A stretch of DNA of 64,000 bases, from positions 186,001 to 250,000 of the forward strand of contig JAQNBH010000015.1 of NCBI GenBank assembly GCA_028752905.1, in the 5' to 3' direction. The translations under genes were made by a program, and so were the position numbers. This DNA is from Cladorhizidae sp. MBARI D1340-BT2 (lineage: Eukaryota; Porifera; Demospongiae; Poecilosclerida; Cladorhizidae). This document shows positions 42,201-54,200 of the stretch, in pieces (positions within the stretch are counted from its first letter, which is position 1; every line of letters starts with the position of its first letter). The notes beneath the pieces were generated by a model that worked only from the letters and a program-made list of their open reading frames with translations, had not been told where the DNA came from and made no database searches.

Positions 42201-45200
42201 ACCTGGCTTCACTGACACCAGAATACGCACAACTTCTTCCTCCGAACCCTGCATCCATACATACACATGTACATAACAAAACAATTAGGTAAGGTCAACA
42301 CCACCCGAACTTTGAACCTTGCACATGTTATTTAATAAATACAACAATTAGGAAAGGTCAACACCATCTGAACTCTGAACCTTGCACACATGTATATCCT
42401 AGGAAAGGTCAACACCACCCATACTTGGAATCTTGCACATGTGTATATAATAGGTTATCACCACCCATACTTGGAACCTTGCACATGTGTATATAATAGG
42501 TTATCACCACCCATACTTGGAACCTTGCACATGTGTATATAATAGGTTATCACCACCCATACTTGGAACCTTGCACATGTGTATATAATAGGTTATCACC
42601 ACCCATACTTGGGACCTTGCACATGTGTATATAATAGGTTATCACCACCCATACTTGGAACCTTGCACATGTGTATATAATAGGTTATCACCACCCATAC
42701 TCGGAACCTTGCACATGTGTATATAATAGGTTATCACCACCCATACTCGGAACCTTGCACATGTGTATATAATAGGTTATCACCACCCATACTCGGAACC
42801 TTGCACATGTGTATATAATAGGTTATCACCACCCATACTCGGAACCTTGCACATGTGTATATAATAGGTTATCACCACCCATACTCGGAACCTTGCACAT
42901 GTGTATATAATAGGTTATCACCACCCATACTCGGAACCTTGCACATGTGTATATCACCACCCATACTCGGAACCTTGCACATGTGTATATAATAGGTTAT
43001 CACCACCCAAGTAACAAGACCTTGTTGCTTATAACTCACACACAAACACACATTGTGCACAGCACAAAGCGATGCAGAACATGATCATACCTTCTTGTGT
43101 TGGGCACAGCTCTTCATGGAAGAGTGAAGTGAGCCCACAGGTGAGCGGGATGGAAACCATGGCATTGCTGAGCATGGCCATTTATCTATGCAACATGCAC
43201 TCACGTACATCATGTGAACGAGGATCCACAATAAGTTTATGTAATGCGGGAATGGTCATCAAAGTGAAGAGAAAGATCAAGAAAATGGCAGCGGATTCTC
43301 AACTCGAGGAAATAAAATTTGCTGTACATAGTGAGAGGTCTACGGTTAGTTAACAGCAAGAACAGATGCTGGAGCTTCATTCGTATCTACTCGACATGCT
43401 ACAGCCATGGAAGTGGGACATGCCATATTCACTGACATGCTATAGACATGGAAGTGGGACATGCCATATTCATTGACATGCTATAGACATGGAAGTGGGA
43501 CATGCCATATTCACTGACATGCTATAGCCATGGAAGTGGGACATGCCATATTCATTGACATGCTATAGACATGGAAGTGGGACATGCCATATTCATTGAC
43601 ATGCTATAGACATGGAAGTGGGACATGCCATATTCACTGACATGCTATAGACATGGAGTGGGACATGCCATATTCATTGGCATGCTACAGCCATGGAAGT
43701 GGGACATGCCATATTCATTGACATGCTATAGACATGGAAGTGGGACATGCCATATTCATTGACATGCTATAGCCATGGAAGTGGGACATGCCATATTCAT
43801 TGGCATGCTATAGACATGGAAGTGGGACATGTCATATTCACTGACATGCTATAGCCATGGAAGTGGGACATGCCATATTCATTGACATGCTACAGCCATG
43901 GAAGTGGGACATGACATATTCACTGACATGCTATAGACATGGAAGTGGGACATGTCATATTCATTGGCATGCTATAGACATGGAAGTGGGACATGTCATA
44001 TTCATTGACATGCTATAGACATGCCATATTCATTGACATGCTATAGACATGGAAGTGGGACATGCCATATTCATTGACATGCTATAGCCATGGAAGTGGG
44101 ACATGCCATATCCATTGGCATGCTATAGCCATGGAAGTGGGACATGCCATATTCATTGACATGCTATAGCCATGGAAGTGGGACATGTCATATTCATTGA
44201 CATGCTATAGACATGGAAGTGGGACATGCCATATTCATTGGCATGCTATAGACATGGAAGTGGGACATGCCATATTCATTGACATGCTATAGACATGGAA
44301 GTGGGACATGCCATATTCATTGGCATGCTATAGACATGGAAGTATGACATGCCATATTCACTGACATGCTATAGCCATGGAAGTGGGACATTCCATATTC
44401 ATTGAAAGGCTATAGCCATGGAAGTGGGACATGCCATATTCATTGGCATGCTATAGACATGGAAGTGGGACATGCCATATTCACTGACATGCTATAGACA
44501 TGGAAGTGGGACATGCCATATTCATTGACATGCTATAGACATGGAAGTGGGACATGCCATATTCATTGACATGCTATAGACATGGAAGTGGGACATGCCA
44601 TATTCACTGACATGCTATAGACATGGAAGTGGGACATGCCATATTCATTGGCATGCTATAGACATGGAAGTGGGACATGTCATATTCATTGACATGCTAT
44701 AGACATGGAAGTGGGACATGCCATATTCATTGACATGCTATAGACATGGAAGTGGGACATGCCATATTCACTGACATGCTATAGCCATGGAAGTGGGACA
44801 TGCCATATTCATTGACATGCTATAGACATGGAAGTGGGACATGCCATATTCACTGACATGCTATAGACATGGAAGTGGGACATGCCATATTCATTGACAT
44901 TCTATAGACATGGAAGTGGGACATGCCATATTCATTGAAATGCTATAGACATGGACGTGGGACATGCCATATTCATTGGCATGCTATAGCCATGGAAGTG
45001 GGACATGCCATATTCACTGACATGCTATAGACATGGAAGTGGGACATGCCATATTCATCGGCATGCTATAGACATGGAAGTGGGACATGCCATATTCATT
45101 GACATGCTATAGCCATGGAAGTGGGACGTGCCATATTCATTGACATGCTATAGACATGGAAGTGGGACATGCCATATTCATTGACATGCTATAGCCATGG

Positions 45201-48200
45201 AAGTGGGACATGCCATATTCACTGACATGCTATAGCCATGGAAGTGGGACATGTCATATTCATTGACATGCTGTAGACATGGAAGTGGGACATGCCATAT
45301 TCATTGACATGCTATAGACATGGAAGTGGGACATGTCATATTCACTGACATGCTATAGACATGGAAGTGGGACATGCCATATTCATTGACATGCTATAGA
45401 CATGGAAGTGGGACATGCCATATTCATTGGCATGCTATAGCCATGGAAGTGGGACATGCCATATTCACTGACATGCTATAGCCATGGAAGTGGGACATGT
45501 CATATTCATTGACATGCTGTAGACATGGAAGTGGGACATGCCATATTCATTGACATGCTATAGACATGGAAGTGGGACATGTCATATTCACTGACATGCT
45601 ATAGACATGGAAGTGGGACATGCCATATTCACTGGCATGCTGTAGACATGGAAGTGGGACATGCCATATTCACTGACATGCTATAGCCAAGGAAGTGGGA
45701 CATGCCATATTCATTGACATGCTATAGACATGGAAGTGGGACATGCCATATTCATTGACATGCTATAGACATGGAAGTGGGACATGCCATATTCATTGAC
45801 ATGCTATAGACATGGAAGTGGGACATGCCATATTCACTGACATGCTATAGACATGGAAGTGGGACATGCCATATTCATTGGCATGCTATAGACATGGAAG
45901 TGGGACATGTCATATTCATTGACATGCTATAGACATGGAAGTGGGACATGCCATATTCATTGACATGCTATAGACATGGAAGTGGGACATGCCATATTCA
46001 CTGACATGCTATAGCCATGGAAGTGGGACATGCCATATTCATTGACATGCTATAGACATGGAAGTGGGACATGCCATATTCACTGACATGCTATAGACAT
46101 GGAAGTGGGACATGCCATATTCATTGACATTCTATAGACATGGAAGTGGGACATGCCATATTCATTGAAATGCTATAGACATGGACGTGGGACATGCCAT
46201 ATTCATTGGCATGCTATAGCCATGGAAGTGGGACATGCCATATTCACTGACATGCTATAGACATGGAAGTGGGACATGCCATATTCATCGGCATGCTATA
46301 GACATGGAAGTGGGACATGCCATATTCATTGAAATGCTATAGCCATGGAAGTGGGACGTGCCATATTCATTGACATGCTATAGACATGGAAGTGGGACAT
46401 GCCATATTCATTGACATGCTATAGCCATGGAAGTGGGACATGCCATATTCACTGACATGCTATAGCCATGGAAGTGGGACATGTCATATTCATTGACATG
46501 CTGTAGACATGGAAGTGGGACATGCCATATTCATTGACATGCTATAGACATGGAAGTGGGACATGTCATATTCACTGACATGCTATAGATATGGAAGTGG
46601 GACATGCCATATTCATTGACATGCTATAGACATGGAAGTGGGACATGCCATATTCATTGGCATGCTATAGCCATGGAAGTGGGACATGCCATATTCACTG
46701 ACATGCTATAGCCATGGAAGTGGGACATGTCATATTCATTGACATGCTGTAGACATGGAAGTGGGACATGCCATATTCATTGACATGCTATAGACATGGA
46801 AGTGGGACATGTCATATTCACTGACATGCTATAGACATGGAAGTGGGACATGCCATATTCACTGGCATGCTGTAGACATGGAAGTGGGACATGCCATATT
46901 CACTGACATGCTATAGACATGGAAGTGGGACATGCCATATTCATTGACATGCTATAGACATGGAAGTGGGACATGCCATATTCATTGACATGCTATAGAC
47001 ATGGAAGTGGGACATGCCATATTCATTGACGTCTATGGAAGTGGGACATGTCATATTCACTGACATGCTATAGACATGGAAGTGGGACATGCCATATTCA
47101 TTGACATGCTATAGACATGGAAGTGGGACATGCCATATTCATTGACATGCTATAGACATGGAAGTGGGACATGCCATATTCATTGACATGCTATAGCCAT
47201 GGAAGTGGGACATGCCATATTCATTGGCATGCTATAGACATGGAAGTGGGACATGCCATATTCATTGGCATGCTATAGCCATGGAAGTGGGACATGCCAT
47301 ATTCATTGACATGCTATAGCCATGGAAGTGGGACATGCCATATTCACTGGCATGCTGTAGACATGGAAGTGGGACATGCCATATTGACTGACATGCTATA
47401 GCCATGGAAGTGGGACATGCCATATTCATTGACATGCTATAGACATGGAAGTGGGACATGCCATATTCATTGACATGCTATAGACATGGAAGTGGGACAT
47501 GTCATATTCACTGACATGCCATATTCACTGACATGCTATAGACATGGAAGTGGGACATGCCATGTTCATTGGCATGCTATAGACATGGAAGTGGGACATG
47601 CCATATTAATTGGCATGCTATAGACATGGAAGTGGGACATGCCATATTCATTGACACGCTATAGCCATGGAAGTGGGACATGCCATATTCACTGGCATGC
47701 TGTAGACATGGAAGTGGGACATGCCATATTCATTGACATGCTATAGACATGGAAGTGGGACATGCCATATTCATTGACATGCTATAAACATGGAAGTGGG
47801 ACATTCCATATTCATTGACATGCTATAGACATGGAAGTGGGACACGTCATATTTATCGTGATTATGCAGAAACGATTTATTATCAATCAAGGAAATACAC
47901 AAATTGGCGCTCTCTATGAACTGGCTACAGACTACGGATAGATGGGAAGGGTAACTGATGTGCTTAGTCAACAGAAGAGAGATGTGCTAATGATGGAGAG
48001 CATACTGAACACACTCAACAGTGTCATGACTATCACTTTAGCAAGTTCTTGTCAGCTTCTGTACCCTCTCGAGTACTCGGAGAATTCATGCTAATGATCT
48101 GACACTTAGTGTAGTGAGCTTCCCATCTTCAAGGGAAGCTGCTTCCAAGTCTGTACCCTCTCGAGTACTCGGAGAATTCATGCAGGAAGTACTAATGAGC

Positions 48201-51200
48201 TGACACTTAGTGTAGTGACTTCAAGGGAAGCTGCTTCCAAGTACACATAGAACACTCCCACAGCCTCACTTCCACATACACACTTTCAGAGTTTTCCATC
48301 CCATAATGTTGCAGGGCGTTAGGTTGCTCAACCTTGCACCAGTTCACTGGTGAATTCATTTCAACACAACCTATGTGAAGATATGCCCAGCAATACTTCA
48401 TAAAACTCCCTAGCAACCATACCACATGTGATAGCATTTGTATTGACCAACATTGAGGTTAGTGTGTGTTGCCATAGAAACATAATGAGGTGAATCTCAT
48501 TTGAGCTTGGTAATTCTTGTTTTGATGTGTTAGCCAATAAGCTCCCTTCATGTATAAATGATATTTTTTAATCATATAGTATTTTTATCATTATAGGTTA
48601 CAAGGAAAAGAAAAATACAAGATGTACCATAAATACTCTAATACGCTAGGCAACGATCCTGAAACAGTGTTCAGGAGACTCTAAAACAAAGTGCCCTATC
48701 TTAGGAATGAGTGTTTTGAAATGTGTCTTCATAATAATGAAAACATATTACTTTACGCCATTACCACAATTTGATATTTTGATCTGAATTATAACATTCC
48801 AGAAGATATATGCACGCAAGCACAATACATGCCATCACAATGAAACACATGGTGTGAACACATATACAGTGTGGACACACATACAGTGTGGACACCCATA
48901 CAGTGTGGACACCCATACAGTGTGAACACATACAGTGTGGACACCCATACAGTGTGGACACCCATACAGTGTGGACACCCATACAGTGTGGACACACATA
49001 CAGTGTGAACACACATACAGTGTGGACACCCATACAGTGTGGACACACATACAGTGTGGACACCCATACAGTGTGGACACACATACAGTGTGGACACCCA
49101 TACAGTGTGGACACCCATACAGTGTGGACACACATACAGTGTGGACACATACAGTGTGGACACACATACAGTGTGGACACACATACAGTGTGGACACACA
49201 TACAGTGTGGACACACATACAGTGTGGACACACATACAGTGTGGACACATACATTGTGAACACATATACAGTGTGGACACATACAGTGTGAACACATATA
49301 CAGTGTGGACACATATACAGTGTGGACACATACAGTGTGAACACATATACAGTGTGGACACATATACAGTGTGAACACATCTACAGAGTGAACACATATA
49401 CATTGTGAACACACATACAGTGTGAACACACATACAGTGTGAACACATACAGTGTGGACACACATACAGTGTGGACACACATACAGTGTGAACACACATA
49501 CAGTGTGAACACATACAGTGTGGACACACATACAGTGTGGACACACATACAGTGTGGACACACATACAGTGTGGACACATCTACAGTGTGAACACATACA
49601 GTGTGAAAACATCTACAGTGTGAACACATCTACAGAGTGAACACATATACATTGTGAACACATATACATTGTGAACACATATACAGTGTGAACACATCTA
49701 CAGTGTGAACACATATACAGGCATAATATAACAGAGGAATAAAATGCCATGCAGCAGAAACCCATGAATGCAACAAAAGCTAAGGTAACGACAGGGTGAA
49801 GTCTCCTAGTCATGCAGCAGAAACCCATGAATGCAACAAAAGCTAAGGTAACGACAGGTGAAGTCTCCTAGTCATGCAGCAGAAACCCATGAATGCAACA
49901 AAAGCTAAGGTAACGACAGGTGAAGTCTCCTAGTCATGCAGCAGAAACCCATGAATGCAACAAAAGCTAAGGTAACGACAGGTGAAGTCTCCTAGTCATG
50001 CAGCAGAAACCCATGAATGCAACAAAAGCTAAGGTAACGACAGGTGAAGTCTCCTAGTCATGCAGCAGAAACCCATGAATGCAACAAAAGCTAAGGTAAC
50101 GACAGGTGAAGTCTCCTAGTCATGCAGCAGAAACCCATGAATGCAACAAAAGCTAAGGTAACTACAGGGTGAAGTCTCTAGCCATGCAGCAGAAACCCAT
50201 GAATGCAACAAAAGCTAAGGTAACTACAGGGTGAAGTCTCTAGCCATGCAGCAGAAACCCATGAATGCAACAAAAGCTAAGGTAACTACAGGGTGAAGTC
50301 TCTAGCCATGCAGCAGAAACCCATGAATGCAACAAAAGCTAAGGTAACTACAGGGTGAAGTCTCTAGCCATGCAGCAGAAACCCATGAATGCAACAAAAG
50401 CTAAGGTAACGACAGGGTGAAGTCTCCTAGTCATGCAGCAGAAACCCATGAATGCAACAAAAGCTAAGGTAACGACAGGTGAAGTCTCCTAGTCATGCAG
50501 CAGAAACCCATGAATGCAACAAAAGCTAAGGTAACTACAGGGTGAAGTCTCTAGCCATGCAGCAGAAACCCATGAATGTAACAAAAGCTAAGGTAACTAC
50601 AGGGTGAAGTCTCTAGCCATGCAGCAGAAACCCATGAATGCTACAAAAGCTAAGGTAACTACAGGGTGAAGTCTCTAGCCATGCAGCAGAAACCCATGAA
50701 TGCTACAAAAGCTAAGGTAACTACAGGGTGAAGTCTCTAGCCATGCAGCAGAAACCCATGAATGCAACAAAAGCTAAGGTAACTACAGGGTGAAGTCTCT
50801 AGCCATGCAGCAGAAACCCATGAATGCAACAAAAGCTAAGGTAACGACAGGGTGAAGTCTCCTAGTCATGCAGCAGAAACCCATGAATGCAACAAAAGCT
50901 AAGGTAACGACAGGTGAAGTCTCCTAGTCATGCAGCAGAAACCCATGAATGCAACAAAAGCTAAGGTAACTACAGGGTGAAGTCTCTAGCCATGCAGCAG
51001 AAACCCATGAATGCAACAAAAGCTAAGGTAACTACAGGGTGAAGTCTCTAGTCATGCAGCAGAAACCCATGAATGCAACAAAAGCTAAGGTAACGACAGG
51101 TGAAGTCTCCTAACCATGCAGCAGAAACCCATGAATGCAACAAAAGCTAAGGTAACGACAGGTGAAGTCTAGTGTTATATTTGGAAGATTTTTTTTTTAA

Positions 51201-54200
51201 TACATTTAAAAAAAGTCCCTCTTCGTGACATACAGTTTGTGTGTGTGTGTGTGTGTGGCACTGATTAAAATTTTTTTAATACATTTTCTCTATGGACTAC
51301 CCACGAACAAGGAAGCAAAAACAGCCTTTGCAGTTCATGATCTGCTTACTCACTGCACAGCTAACTACAGCTAAACTCACTGGCAATGCCTTCTTTATCG
51401 CTAGCACTCTCATCTTCATCCAAATCATCAGCTCGAGTGCAGTGCTGGACTTGCTTGAAGGTAGGCCAGGCCGACTATTTGCTGAGGGATAGCAGAGCTT
51501 CTGGGTCAACACTAGTCTTGCCCAGGTAAGAAAGATGACATAGCATCACCTTCTTCATCACTGATTACCCCCTCAGACAGTCAAAAATCATTGTCCAGAA
51601 CCCAATAAAGCATATCCTCCAAGGTTAGTCGACCAGACATCTTGATTGGGGTGAACAGCTGCTTGAATTCTGAACAGTCCGCATTTTTTAATATTTCCCA
51701 ATTAGTAACCAAACATCTATAGGCTTTATATTCAGTAGGCAAGTAGAGAAAGAATGGAGCTGGTTCTTACCTCTATTGGAACCTACGATCAATTCTTTAT
51801 CGATTTTTAAATTATATATATACACACACACACTTACACCAGTGAATGGGTTAAGAGTGTGCAAGAACAATCAATTCATGGCTATATATATCCATCCATT
51901 CTCAACCCAAGCATTAGAACAACACAATTACATCAACAGTGCTGTATTATTCAGCTATGCTAGGGTCAGGGCAATGGCTGGAGCAATGCTATATAACTAT
52001 ACTAGGAGATCAGTACTGTATTAGGCCTCAGCTATGCCAGGCAAGGGCAATGGCTGGAGCAATGCTATATAACAATACTAGGAGATCAGTACTGTATTAG
52101 GCCTCAGCTATGCCAGGCAAGGACAATGGCTGGAGCAATGCTATATAACAATACTAGGAGATCAGTACTGTATTAGGCCTCAGCTATGCCAGGCAAGGAC
52201 AATGGCTGGAGCAATGCTATATAACAATACTAGGAGATCGGTACTGTATTAGGCCTCAGCTATGCCAGGCCAGGACAATGGCTGGAGTAATGCTATATAA
52301 CAATACTAGGAGATCAGTACTGTATTAGGCCTCAGCTATGCCAGGCCAGGGCAGTGGCTGGAGCAATGCTATATAACAATACTAGGAGATCAGTACTGTA
52401 TTAGGCCTCAGCTATGCCAGGCCAGGGCAGTGGTTGGAGCAATGCTATATAACAATACTAGGAGATCGGTACTGTATTAGGCCTCAGCTATGCCAGGCCA
52501 GGGCAATAGCTGGAGCAATGCTATATAACAATACTAGGAGATCAGTACTGTATTAGGCCTCAGCTATGCCAGGCCAGGGCAATGGCTGGAGCAATGCTAT
52601 ATAACAATACTAGGAGGTCAGTACTGTATTAGGCCTCAGCTATGCCAGGCAAGGACAGTGGCTGGAGCAATGCATACTAGGAGATGTATTAGACCTCATG
52701 TATTAGGCCTCATGTATCAGGCCTCATGTATTAGGCCTCATGTCTTAGGCCTCATGTATTAGGCCTCATGTCTTAGGCCTCATGTCTTAGGCCTCATGTA
52801 TTAGGCCTCATGTATTAGGCCTCATGTATTAGGCCTCATGTATTAGACCTCAGCATGTTAGGATTAATAATTTTTTGTTTTCTTTTCTTTCTCCACCACA
52901 CGCTTCACTGGCTCAATGCTCATTTACTAGTTATAATTATGTATGTATATACAACAGCTCCACTAGAACCCTAACATCAGGGGTAGACTCTGTATACATA
53001 CACAACAGCTCCACTAGAACCCTAACATCAGGGGTAGACTCTGTATACATACACAACAGCTCCACTAGAACCCTAACATCAGGGGGTAGACTATGTATAT
53101 ATACACAACAGCTCCACTAGAACCCTAACATCAGGGGTAGACTATGTATATATATATACAACAGCTCCACTAGAACCCTAACATCAGGGGTAGACTATGT
53201 ATATATATACAACAGCTCCACTAGAACCCTAACATCAGGGGTAGACTATGTATAATATACAACAGCTCCACTAGAACCCTAACATCAGGGGTAGACTCTG
53301 TATACATACACAACAGCTCCACTAGAACCCTAACATCAGGGGGTAGACTATGTATATATACACAACAGCTCCACTAGAACCCTAACATCAGGGGTAGACT
53401 ATGTATATATACATACAACAGCTCCACTAGAACCCTAACATCAGGGGTAGACTATGTATATATATACAACAGCTCCACTAGAACCCTAACATCAGGGGGT
53501 AGACTATGTATACATACACAACAGTTCCACTAGAACCCTAACATCAGGGGTAGACTATGTATATATACACAACAGCTCCACTAGAACCCTAACATCAGGG
53601 GTAGACTATGTATACATACACAACAGTTCCACTAGAACCCTAACATCAGGGGTAGACTATGTATATATACACAACAGCTCCACTAGAACCCTAACATCAG
53701 GGGTAGACTATGTATATATATATATACAACAGCTCCACTAGAACCCTAACATCAGGGGTAGACTATGTATATATATATACACAACAGATCCACTAGAACC
53801 CTAACATCAGGGGTAGACTATGTATACATACACAACAGTTCCACTAGAACCCTAACATCAGGGGTAGACTATGTATACATACACAACAGCTCCACTAGAA
53901 CCCTAACATCAGGGGTAGACTATGTATACATACACAACAGTTCCACTAGAACCCTAACATCAGTGGTAGACTATGTATACATACACAACAGTTCCACTAG
54001 AACCCTAACATCAGGGGGTAGACTATGTATATATACACAACAGCTCCACTAGAACCCTAACATCAGGGGTAGACTATGTATATATACACAACAGCTCCAC
54101 TAGAACCCTAACATCAGGGGTAGACTATGTATATATATACAACAGCTCCACTAGAACCCTAACATCAGGGGTAGACTATGTATATATACACAACAGCTCC

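Noticed and set aside
43072..43353. 93-codon plus-strand ORF in gephyrin intron 1
   Set aside because: No similarity recognised, antisense, and of a length expected by chance.
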